In this document: positions 33,155 through 40,173 of the stretch, in pieces | How positions within the stretch are numbered: position 1 is the first letter of the stretch | Layout: every line of letters starts with the position of its first letter | NCBI GenBank assembly: GCA_947380435.1 | Contig: CANCRC010000002.1 | Location: 1-41,822, forward strand | Reading direction: 5' to 3' | Length of the DNA: 41,822 bases | Source of the DNA: Chitinophagaceae bacterium | GTDB lineage: Bacteria; Bacteroidota; Bacteroidia; Chitinophagales; Chitinophagaceae | Translations under genes and position numbers: made by a program | Notes under the pieces: generated by a model | Databases searched by the model: none | What the model was told of the DNA's origin: nothing | What the model saw: the letters and a program-made list of their open reading frames with translations, nothing else

Positions 33155-33877
33155 TTAGCGTTCAAAAACTACTTCTTCATAAGGCAATCTAAATCTTGGT
33201 CCCCAAATACCTTGCTCTGTGCCTTTGCCCACTGCAATAATCATATTAATTTCAGCGCCTGCTGGAAGGTTCAATGCTTTTTTTACTCTTACTTCATCAA
33301 AGCCTTCCATAGGACAAGATTCAAAACCTTCTGCTGCAATAGACAACATAAATGTTTGTGCTGCTAATGCACATGATTTATGAACGGTCACTCTTTGGTC
33401 TGCCTTGCCACCAAAACGCATAAATGGTTTGCTAAGCCCCATAAAAAAACTAAGGCATCTTCTTACAAAAGCCATTATTCCAAAAATATCAGAACGATAG
33501 GCGAGTGGCATTAATTTCCCATAATAATCCAAACCTCTTTTTTGAAGTTTATTGGGTTCGCCATTGATACCAGCTTTCAATCTATCATAATTCCATTTGG
33601 CATGTTTTTTCCATAAGTCTTTTCGAGTAACAAAGACCACAATTTCTTTGGCAGATCTAGCAGCGTTCTGTCCTAAACAAAGTGCTTCATATTTCTTTTT
33701 TTCCTCTTCTGATCGAATCCAATAGAATTCCCAAAGCTGCATATTGCTACTATTAGGAGAGAGAATAGCGCGTTCTAAACTTTTTTTAATGACTTCATCC
33801 GGCACTTCTACCAAGGGGTCAAATTTGCGATTCGATCTACGACGGTCAATTATTGCTTGAAATTCGCTTGAATACAT
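33155..33877 (-). CDS. Nitroreductase-family FMN oxidoreductase
   Basis: The product has 240 residues and the nitroreductase fold. RRSNRKFD near the N-terminus gives the Arg/Ser residues that hold the FMN phosphate, SPNSSNMQLWEFYWI continues the flavin site, and AAEGFESCPMEGFDE plus IAVGKG are the usual C-terminal signatures. Family members reduce nitro groups, quinones, flavins or enones with NAD(P)H. A hydrophobic insertion (about residues 130-150) is present. No signal peptide is seen, so it is cytoplasmic. Physiological substrate unknown. It diverges from a serine hydrolase gene with 80 bp between starts. Confidence 0.88.
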   Translation of the reverse strand: MYSSEFQAIIDRRRSNRKFDPLVEVPDEVIKKSLERAILSPNSSNMQLWEFYWIRSEEEKKKYEALCLGQNAARSAKEIVVFVTRKDLWKKHAKWNYDRLKAGINGEPNKLQKRGLDYYGKLMPLAYRSDIFGIMAFVRRCLSFFMGLSKPFMRFGGKADQRVTVHKSCALAAQTFMLSIAAEGFESCPMEGFDEVRVKKALNLPAGAEINMIIAVGKGTEQGIWGPRFRLPYEEVVFER

Positions 33878-33957
33878 TTTATTACAGTTAATTTATTTAA
33901 TTTTATAGGGTGGTTTCTCTAGAAACAACTTGCAAATAAACCAAAATTTTTCTATCT

Positions 33958-35106
33958 ATGCTAAAAAAAATCGCCATTAGCCTTGCGCTAATCATAATTG
34001 TATTAGGCGGCTTATCATTCACCCCGCAGTTTTCACATTTAAAAAACTTTGCATCATGGGGAGTACATACTATTCATGACTATAAAACCCATCCTTCCCG
34101 TTTAGTATCGAGTGGTGGGGCTCCACAGTATTGGCCGCTAGACACTACTTATAATAAAGGTATTATTTCCGATTCTCTTCTAGCTATTATGGATTCAAAT
34201 GACACCCATGCTTTTTTAGTTATTCAAGATGGAAAATTAATTTATGAAAAGTATTGGGATGGCTATACACCTAAAACCCTAAGTGGTTCCTTTTCTGCTG
34301 CTAAAAGTATAATATCCTTATTAATAGGAATTGCGGTTGATGAAGGCAAGATTAAATCATTAGAAGAACCAGTAGGTAATTATGTTCCTCATTTTAAAAC
34401 GAGTGGTTTAGAGAAAGTGCGTATTAAAGATTTATTAACCATGAGTTCTGGTACCAACTATAAAGAATCGGACAAGGGTTATTTTAGCATGAATGCTTAT
34501 GGTTATTATGGAGATGATGAAGAATTTATGGTGAATAAAATGGAATATAAAGAACCATCAGGTGAGCATTGGGAATACCGAAGCGGAGATACACAAGTAT
34601 TGGGCTTGATTGTTGAAAAAGTATTTGGGCAAAATATATCAACACTTGTTTCAGAAAGATTTATGCAACCCATGGGTGCAGAAGCAGATGCACTATGGCT
34701 ATTGGACGGAGCTAAAAAACATGAAAAAGCTTTTTGTTGTTTTAATGGGGTAGCACGTGACTATGCAAGATTTGGTCAACTAGTTTTACAAAATGGAAAA
34801 TGGGGTGATAAACAAATTGTTTCCAGTAATTATGTACAAACAGCTACTACACCGGCTACTTATTTAAAAGACCGTTATGAAAACGAAAACCCAGTCGATT
34901 TTTATGGTTATCAATATTGGATGTTCAAAGAACAAGGGCATGATATAGTAGCACAAAACGGATTATTTGGCCAATACGTTTATATTATCCGCGATAAAAA
35001 TGCAGTAGTGGTTCGTTTAGGAGAATCTAAAGTAACGAAGCCTATTCATCATCATCAGCCTGAAGTTTTCACTTATGCAGCAGCTGCACTTTCTGTGTTA
35101 AAATAA
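33958..35106 (+). CDS. Exported class C beta-lactamase-like serine hydrolase
   Basis: This 382-residue protein begins with a signal anchor or signal peptide (about 4-22). The beta-lactamase/esterase fold has the SxxK nucleophile in SFSAAKSI (Ser113, Lys116), the Tyr motif in WEYRSGDTQ and LLTMSSGTNY, and a C-terminal QNGLFGQYVYII segment in place of the KTG box. Family members include esterases, D-amino-acid peptidases and 6-aminohexanoate-dimer hydrolase-like enzymes; true beta-lactam resistance should not be assumed. A single-gene unit with its own terminator. Length is normal for the family. Confidence 0.85.
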   Translation: MLKKIAISLALIIIVLGGLSFTPQFSHLKNFASWGVHTIHDYKTHPSRLVSSGGAPQYWPLDTTYNKGIISDSLLAIMDSNDTHAFLVIQDGKLIYEKYWDGYTPKTLSGSFSAAKSIISLLIGIAVDEGKIKSLEEPVGNYVPHFKTSGLEKVRIKDLLTMSSGTNYKESDKGYFSMNAYGYYGDDEEFMVNKMEYKEPSGEHWEYRSGDTQVLGLIVEKVFGQNISTLVSERFMQPMGAEADALWLLDGAKKHEKAFCCFNGVARDYARFGQLVLQNGKWGDKQIVSSNYVQTATTPATYLKDRYENENPVDFYGYQYWMFKEQGHDIVAQNGLFGQYVYIIRDKNAVVVRLGESKVTKPIHHHQPEVFTYAAAALSVLK

Positions 35107-35121
35107 AGAATTCATTTTAAA

Positions 35122-35162
35122 AAAAAAGACCCGTTCTAAAATATAGAGCGGGTCTTTTTTTG
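35122..35162. terminator. Bidirectional terminator after the serine hydrolase gene
   Basis: GACCCGTTCTA / TAGAGCGGGTC is an 11-bp stem (one G-T pair) with an AAATA loop, A-run before and T-run after. It is 21 bp after the serine hydrolase stop and also lies downstream of the minus-strand 50-aa gene. Confidence 0.9.
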
Positions 35163-35191
35163 AAATATATTGAAAGGACTCATTGAATGGT

Positions 35192-35344
35192 CTAGAAAAG
35201 GTCCATTGCTTTTGCAAAATAAGTTAAAGTGCCAGGTAGCGCTAACCAGAAAAATTCTCTATGTAAGGCAAAAAGGGTAAATAAAATAACAGTCCAAGTA
35301 AAACAAAGTGCCCAGTATTTTTTTGTGTTTTTTTGCGCTTCCAT
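35192..35344 (-). CDS. 50-residue single-helix membrane peptide
   Basis: A complete small frame lies in the otherwise empty 294-bp stretch between the serine hydrolase and the lipoprotein genes. The product starts with a polar, basic segment (MEAQKNTKKYW), then one or two hydrophobic stretches (about 11-28 and 31-40) rich in Phe, Leu and Trp, and ends AKAMDLF. Aromatic residues at the helix ends and positive charge at the N-terminus fit an inner-membrane peptide. No family recognised. The upstream gap to the lipoprotein gene is 56 bp, so it may be on that transcript; the terminator at 35122-35162 lies just after it. Confidence 0.5.
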   Translation of the reverse strand: MEAQKNTKKYWALCFTWTVILFTLFALHREFFWLALPGTLTYFAKAMDLF

Positions 35345-35400
35345 TTTGTATTTTTTTTATTTATTGGTTAGTTGCTTGCGCAAATATACCATTTTATTTT

Positions 35401-35823
35401 TTATTTAGTTTTTTGGGGATAAGAATATTGTAAGTCCACCTTCCAGCCCTCGGAGGTGGAGACTACCATCATTTTTTGTGGAACTTTGTCCAATGAATTC
35501 TGATAGTCAAAACTACTATGGGTAGGGTCGATACTACGAATTTCATTAATTTGAATAGAGGCCTGTCTTAGTTGCTGCCTTCCTTCTTTATCTAATAAAA
35601 AATAATGGGCAGATAGGCTATCAAAATAACTATGATTTGCTGGGCTTTCTAGTAAATAAAGCTTGGCTATTTTAAAATTGCCCTGCATGCAATTTTCTAT
35701 AAAATACCTGCCGCCGTCAAGGGCATTATCTGCCTTGGATTCATTGGCCTCGGTTCCGCAGGCGCTGAATAAGCATAACAATATAGTTGATAGATAAATA
35801 GACGCTTTTATATTCTTAAACAT
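35401..35823 (-). CDS. Small lipoprotein, DUF4878/NTF2-like candidate
   Basis: From the ATG at 35823 the protein has 140 residues with a lipoprotein signal peptide and lipobox LFSAC (lipidated Cys at residue 22). A longer frame to 35856 would put 11 residues before the signal and run through the promoter element. The mature part (DGGRYFIENCMQGNFKIAKLYL, then DYQNSLDKVPQKMMVVSTSEGWKVDLQYSY) has the helix-then-sheet layout of NTF2-like DUF4878 domains; this family call is tentative. It is divergent from pyrF with 70 bp between start codons. Confidence 0.65.
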   Translation of the reverse strand: MFKNIKASIYLSTILLCLFSACGTEANESKADNALDGGRYFIENCMQGNFKIAKLYLLESPANHSYFDSLSAHYFLLDKEGRQQLRQASIQINEIRSIDPTHSSFDYQNSLDKVPQKMMVVSTSEGWKVDLQYSYPQKTK

Positions 35824-35826
35824 AAG

Positions 35827-35834
35827 CAAAGTTA
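35827..35834 (-). promoter_or_regulatory. -7 promoter element for the lipoprotein gene
   Basis: On the minus strand TAACTTTG matches TAnnTTTG and ends only 3 bp before the ATG, so the transcript could start at or within a few bases of the start codon. No clear -33 element is visible. Confidence 0.45.
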
Positions 35835-35842
35835 ATCCATAA

Positions 35843-35873
35843 TTGGCATCTTGCATGCTTTTGGCTAAATTTG
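35843..35873 (+). promoter_or_regulatory. pyrF promoter (TTG-N20-TAAATTTG)
   Basis: TTG (35843-35845) and TAAATTTG (35866-35873) are separated by 20 bp, the standard Bacteroidota spacing. The -7 element ends 20 bp before the pyrF ATG and the promoter is back to back with the lipoprotein promoter. Confidence 0.7.
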
Positions 35874-35893
35874 CTGCAGCTTAAAAATACAGC

Positions 35894-36697
35894 ATGACAA
35901 AATCAACCTTGGTAGAGGAAATTAATAAGAAGCAGTCTTATTTATGTGTTGGATTAGATTCCGATTGCGAGAAACTACCCAAGGGTTTTTCAAAGGATGC
36001 CAAAGGGGTAATTGCTTTTAATAAAGCCATCATCGATGCCACAGCGGCTCATTGTGTGGGGTATAAAATTAATACTGCCTTTTATGAATCGATGGGCGTG
36101 CAAGGTTGGCAGGCTATGGAAGAAACCTTAGCGCATATTTCAAGTGCACATTTTACTATTGCCGATGCCAAGAGAGGAGATATCGGAAACACTTCTGCGC
36201 ATTATGCAAAAACATTTTTTGAAGTATTACCTTTTGATGCCATTACAGTAGCACCTTATATGGGTAAGGATAGCTTAGACGCTTTCTTAGCCTATAAAAA
36301 TAAATTCACCATTGTACTAGGACTTACTTCCAATGAAGGCAGTCAAAATTTTCAACAACAAAAATTAAGTAGTGGAGAATATGTGTACGAATCGGTTTTA
36401 AAGCAAGTAGCTACTTGGGGAACACCTGAACAAATTATGTTTGTAGTGGGTGCTACCAAAGCGCAAGAGCTTGAGCATATAAGATCTATTATTCCGCATC
36501 ATTTTTTATTAGTACCAGGAGTAGGTGCACAAGGGGGTAGTTTGGCCGATGTTACCAAGTATGGTAAAAATGAATCGGTGGGTTTATTAGTGAATGCAAG
36601 TAGAGCTATTATTTTTGCGAGCAGTGAAAACGATTTTGCTGAAAAAGCAAGTATCGCTGCAGCCGCCTATGCTACCGAAATGAAAGGGCTACTTTAA
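35894..36697 (+). CDS. pyrF: Orotidine 5'-phosphate decarboxylase
   Basis: PyrF (267 residues) converts OMP to UMP, the last step of de novo pyrimidine synthesis. It is the longer type 2 form typical of Bacteroidota and actinobacteria. The catalytic Asp-x-Lys-x-x-Asp motif is DAKRGDIGNT (Asp91, Lys93, Asp96), with the substrate region LCVGLDSD near the N-terminus, KINTAFYES, and the phosphate loop VPGVGAQGG near residues 210-218. carA elsewhere in this window supplies carbamoyl phosphate for the same pathway. It faces the symporter gene with only 5 bp between the two stop codons. Confidence 0.95.
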   Translation: MTKSTLVEEINKKQSYLCVGLDSDCEKLPKGFSKDAKGVIAFNKAIIDATAAHCVGYKINTAFYESMGVQGWQAMEETLAHISSAHFTIADAKRGDIGNTSAHYAKTFFEVLPFDAITVAPYMGKDSLDAFLAYKNKFTIVLGLTSNEGSQNFQQQKLSSGEYVYESVLKQVATWGTPEQIMFVVGATKAQELEHIRSIIPHHFLLVPGVGAQGGSLADVTKYGKNESVGLLVNASRAIIFASSENDFAEKASIAAAAYATEMKGLL

Positions 36698-36702
36698 AAG
36701 AC

Positions 36703-37881
36703 CTACTTCAATAACTGTACATTTTCACCTTCTGTCTTTGCTATAAATATAGTGGCAGCACTATTGCCAATAATATTGGTAATGGCCCTGGCTTCACTCA
36801 TGAATTTATCTATACCTAATAAAAAGGCTAAACCTTCAATGGGAATTTTTTGCAAACTAGCTAAGGTAGAAGCTAATACTATAAAGCCACTTCCCGTCAC
36901 ACCTGCAGCACCTTTAGAAGTGAGCATTAAAATGAGTATCATAGTAACTAGTTCAGCGGTACTTAATTGAACATTGTATAATTGAGCAATAAAAATAACG
37001 GCCATGGATAAATAAATAGAAGTACCATCTAAATTAAAAGAATAACCAGTGGGTACTACTAATCCCACCACCGATTTTGAACAACCCATTTTTTCCAACT
37101 TATTCATAAGAGAGGGCATCGCAGGTTCCGATGAAGAGGTAGCAAATACTAGTAATAATTCTTCTTTAATATTTTTAATGAGTTGCCAAATGGATAATTT
37201 ATAATACTTCAATAAAAGCCCCAATATTAGAAAAACAAATAGGATCATGGTTAAATACATGGTACCCATTAATTTGCCTAGTGGAATTAAACTAGCTAAA
37301 CCATATTTGCCAACAGAAAAAGCCATACCGCCAAAGGCTGCAATGGGAGCTAAGTACATCACATATTTTAGTCCAATAAAAACATAATGTGTTAGCCTGC
37401 CTAAAAAATGAATGTAGGTTTCTTTTTTATTTAAGAAATTTAAAACAAGACCTACTACAATGGCCAACACTAAAATTTGTAAATTAACATTGCCTTTTAT
37501 AATGGTCCAAATATGAAAATTAGGCGCCGCTGTATATTTGGAAGGGTCCTGCATTTGAATACCATCTTTACTAATGCTACCAGGTTTTAACCATAATGCC
37601 ATGACCACACCAATGGCTAAAGAAAGCGTACTTACAATTTCAAAATACACCAATGATTTTATTCCAATGCGGCCTACTTTTTTTAAATCGCCCATGGAAG
37701 CAATTCCCAGTGTGACTGTTAAAAAAATAATGGGGAAGGTGAATATTTTTATGATGCTAATAAAGTTTTTAGAAAGGGGCTCAAGGCGAAGGGCAAAGCT
37801 TGGCATATAAATACCTACTAATACGCCTGTTATGATGGCTATTAAAACATAAAAACTTAAATGGGTAATAATTTTTCGCAT
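36703..37881 (-). CDS. Dicarboxylate/amino acid:cation symporter (DAACS family)
   Basis: This 392-residue membrane transporter of the GltP/DctA type has about eight helices plus two re-entrant hairpins. The serine-rich hairpin ATSSSEPAMPS and the segment GYSFNLDGTSIYLSMA are diagnostic for substrate and sodium binding, and SKGAAGVTGSGFIVLASTL marks the second hairpin. It should import glutamate, aspartate or C4-dicarboxylates with sodium or protons. The exact substrate is not readable. It is a single gene converging on pyrF; no terminator is seen between them. It diverges from the acyl-CoA dehydrogenase gene (85 bp). Confidence 0.92.
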   Translation of the reverse strand: MRKIITHLSFYVLIAIITGVLVGIYMPSFALRLEPLSKNFISIIKIFTFPIIFLTVTLGIASMGDLKKVGRIGIKSLVYFEIVSTLSLAIGVVMALWLKPGSISKDGIQMQDPSKYTAAPNFHIWTIIKGNVNLQILVLAIVVGLVLNFLNKKETYIHFLGRLTHYVFIGLKYVMYLAPIAAFGGMAFSVGKYGLASLIPLGKLMGTMYLTMILFVFLILGLLLKYYKLSIWQLIKNIKEELLLVFATSSSEPAMPSLMNKLEKMGCSKSVVGLVVPTGYSFNLDGTSIYLSMAVIFIAQLYNVQLSTAELVTMILILMLTSKGAAGVTGSGFIVLASTLASLQKIPIEGLAFLLGIDKFMSEARAITNIIGNSAATIFIAKTEGENVQLLK

Positions 37882-37926
37882 ATTAATATTGTTATTGTAA
37901 ATATACTTTTTTACTGCCGTTTCAGT

Positions 37927-37934
37927 TATCTTTG
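37927..37934 (+). promoter_or_regulatory. -7 promoter element for the acyl-CoA dehydrogenase gene
   Basis: TATCTTTG is an exact TAnnTTTG match, 32 bp before the ATG at 37967. It overlaps the in-frame GTG at 37934, which argues against that earlier start. No strong -33 motif. Confidence 0.6.
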
Positions 37935-37966
37935 TGGGTGATTGTTTTAACGCTAAACTATTTTTT

Positions 37967-39151
37967 ATGGCAGTAAGAACCGATTTATTTGAGTCTCCCG
38001 ATTATTATCAATTAGATGAATTATTAAGTGAGGAACATTTAATGGTCAGAAAGGCTGTGAGAGACTATGTTAAAAAAGAAATTTCACCCATTATAGAAGA
38101 CTATGCTCAGCGTGCAGAATTCCCTACTCAAATTATTAAACAACTAGGGGATATGGGTTGTTTTGGTCCAACCGTTCCTGTCGAATATGGGGGTGGAGGT
38201 TTGGACTATATTAGTTATGGTATTATGATGCAGGAATTAGAAAGAGGCGATAGTGGTGTTAGAAGTACTGCAAGTGTACAAGGCTCTTTGGTAATGTTTC
38301 CTATTTATGCCTATGGTAGTGAAGCGCAAAAGAAAAAATATTTACCTAAACTAGCTTCTGGTGAATGGCTGGGATGTTTTGGATTAACCGAGCCCGATCA
38401 TGGTTCTGATCCTTCCAGTATGCTTACAAATATAAAAGATGCGGGGGACCACTATATTTTGAATGGCGCTAAAATGTGGATTAGCAATTCCCCCTTTGCA
38501 CAATTAGCAGTTGTATGGGCAAAGAATGAATCGGGTGAGATTGTAGGTGTGATTGTAGAAAGAGGCATGGAAGGTTTTTCAACACCTACCACTCATGGGA
38601 AATGGAGTTTGCGTGCAAGTGCTACTGGAGAATTGGTTTTTGATAATGTGAAAGTTCCTAAAGAAAATATTTTACCAAATGTAAAAGGATTAAAAGGTCC
38701 TTTAGGCTGTTTAAGTAAAGCTAGATATGGTATTGCATGGGGTGCCCTAGGTGCTGCCATGGATTGTTATGATACTGCACTTCGTTATAGTAAAGAAAGA
38801 ATGCAATTTGGTAAACCTATTGGTGCTTTCCAATTGCAACAAAAGAAATTAGCTGAAATGGTTACTGAAATTACCAAGGCGCAATTAATGGTTTGGCGTT
38901 TAGGTGTTTTAATGAATGAAGGTCGCGCCACACCCGCACAAATAAGTATGGCTAAAAGAAATAGTTGTGAAATAGCTGCGCAAATTACAAGAGATGCTAG
39001 GCAAATGCTAGGAGGTATGGGTATTACTGGCGAATACTCGGTAATGAGACATATGATGAATTTGGAAAGTGTAATTACCTATGAAGGCACACACGATATT
39101 CATTTGTTAATTACAGGAATGGATATCACAGGGTTCAATGCGTTCAAATAG
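37967..39151 (+). CDS. Acyl-CoA dehydrogenase, glutaryl-CoA dehydrogenase-like
   Basis: From the ATG at 37967 the enzyme has 394 residues; the GTG at 37934 lies on the promoter element and is rejected. It is a FAD flavoprotein. Several strings are close to glutaryl-CoA dehydrogenase rather than general acyl-CoA dehydrogenases: SLVMFPIYAYGSEAQKKKYLP, GCFGLTEPDHGSDPSSM, LRASATGELVFDNVKVP and YEGTHDIHLLITG with catalytic Glu373. The Arg in VRSTASVQ (Arg99) matches the residue that binds the distal carboxylate of glutaryl-CoA. It may thus oxidise and decarboxylate glutaryl-CoA to crotonyl-CoA in lysine/tryptophan breakdown, though other dehydrogenases are possible. aroK follows after 28 bp. Confidence 0.88.
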   Translation: MAVRTDLFESPDYYQLDELLSEEHLMVRKAVRDYVKKEISPIIEDYAQRAEFPTQIIKQLGDMGCFGPTVPVEYGGGGLDYISYGIMMQELERGDSGVRSTASVQGSLVMFPIYAYGSEAQKKKYLPKLASGEWLGCFGLTEPDHGSDPSSMLTNIKDAGDHYILNGAKMWISNSPFAQLAVVWAKNESGEIVGVIVERGMEGFSTPTTHGKWSLRASATGELVFDNVKVPKENILPNVKGLKGPLGCLSKARYGIAWGALGAAMDCYDTALRYSKERMQFGKPIGAFQLQQKKLAEMVTEITKAQLMVWRLGVLMNEGRATPAQISMAKRNSCEIAAQITRDARQMLGGMGITGEYSVMRHMMNLESVITYEGTHDIHLLITGMDITGFNAFK

Positions 39152-39179
39152 ATTTTATAATTAGAGAAAAAAGAGGAAA

Positions 39180-39698
39180 ATGGCTGCGGATAAAATATTT
39201 TTAATTGGAATGATGGGTGCCGGAAAAACTTATTGGGCACAAAAAATGGCTAAGTGGAATAAATGTGTGGGCTATGATTTAGATGCCTTAATAGAGATGA
39301 ATGAAGAAAAAACAATTGCTGAAATTTTTAATGAGGATGGGGAGGATCATTTTAGAAAAGTAGAAGCAAAAATTTTAAGATGGTTTAAAGAAAAGAAAAA
39401 ATTTATAATTGCTACAGGTGGCGGTACGCCTTGTTTTCAAGAGAATATGCAGTGGATGAAAAAAGAAGGCATTGTGATTTGGTTAGATGAACCAGTAGAG
39501 GTTTTAGTAAAAAGAGTATCTCCTGAAAAAAATCAACGCCCTTTAATTGCTACATTAAGCGATAGTCAAATTGCAACATTCATTGAAAATAAATTAGTAG
39601 AAAGACATTCGTTTTATGTGCAAGCCCATTACCGATTAACCAGCGATCAAATTAATGAAGCCGGTTTGAAAAAGATAATTACAAAGCATGTATCGTAA
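39180..39698 (+). CDS. aroK: Shikimate kinase
   Basis: This P-loop kinase of 172 residues phosphorylates shikimate at O3, the fifth step to chorismate. The Walker A motif GMMGAGKT is at residues 10-17, the DxD-like substrate motif is DLDALIE, and the glycine-rich shikimate-binding motif is ATGGGTPCF. RPLI near residue 121 belongs to the lid region. Length is typical. It lies 28 bp after the dehydrogenase and overlaps the next gene by 11 bp, so the three genes are probably one transcript. Functionally linked to aroQ at 6628 but not adjacent. Confidence 0.94.
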   Translation: MAADKIFLIGMMGAGKTYWAQKMAKWNKCVGYDLDALIEMNEEKTIAEIFNEDGEDHFRKVEAKILRWFKEKKKFIIATGGGTPCFQENMQWMKKEGIVIWLDEPVEVLVKRVSPEKNQRPLIATLSDSQIATFIENKLVERHSFYVQAHYRLTSDQINEAGLKKIITKHVS

Positions 39699-40098
39699 AA
39701 TTTTATTAGCAGGCTTAGGCTTCTGCTTATTTGCAGTGGTATTAGGTGCCTTTGGGGCCCATGCTTTAAAAGCCATCGTAAGTGTAGAGAAATTACAAAT
39801 ATTTGAAACGGGGGTGAGGTACCAGTTTTTACATGGATTAGCCCTTATTGCTTTATCGCTTTATGGAATGCAAAATGCAGATAAAATGGGGGAGCAAAAA
39901 GCATTGGGTTGGGCTGGCCATTTTTTTATGCTAGGGACTTTCTTTTTTAGCGGCTCTTTGTACTTATTAACTTTAGTTTCTGCTGATCATCCTTTTATTC
40001 ATTTTATAGGTCCCATCACTCCTTTGGGCGGCCTTTGTTTTATACTGGGTTGGTCTTTTTGGATAAGGGTAGTTTTTCTTCATAAAGTGGATAAGTAG
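39688..40098 (+). CDS. DUF423 membrane protein
   Basis: This 136-residue protein has about four transmembrane helices. The DUF423 (YgdD-like) signatures are visible: LGAFGAHALKAIV in the first helix region, FETGVRYQFLHGLALI in the second and FIGPITPLGGLCFILGW in the last. Function of the family is not established. Its ATG lies inside the last codons of aroK in another frame (11-bp overlap), which suggests translational coupling. It precedes ftsK by 75 bp. Confidence 0.88.
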   Translation: MYRKILLAGLGFCLFAVVLGAFGAHALKAIVSVEKLQIFETGVRYQFLHGLALIALSLYGMQNADKMGEQKALGWAGHFFMLGTFFFSGSLYLLTLVSADHPFIHFIGPITPLGGLCFILGWSFWIRVVFLHKVDK

Positions 40099-40160
40099 GC
40101 CCCTTCGTTTTCAATTTTACACATTTGCTCAAATTCCTTTTCCGTCCTATGGAGATAACT

Positions 40161-40168
40161 TATATTTG
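40161..40168 (+). promoter_or_regulatory. -7 promoter element directly before ftsK
   Basis: TATATTTG matches TAnnTTTG and ends 5 bp before the ftsK ATG. If used, the transcript would have almost no leader. No clear -33 TTG at the right distance, so this is moderate evidence. Confidence 0.45.
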
Positions 40169-40173
40169 TTATC

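Noticed and set aside
33958-35106. Antibiotic resistance beta-lactamase
   Set aside because: Only the fold and SxxK motif are evident; the family is mostly esterases and peptidases, and there is no mobile-element context.
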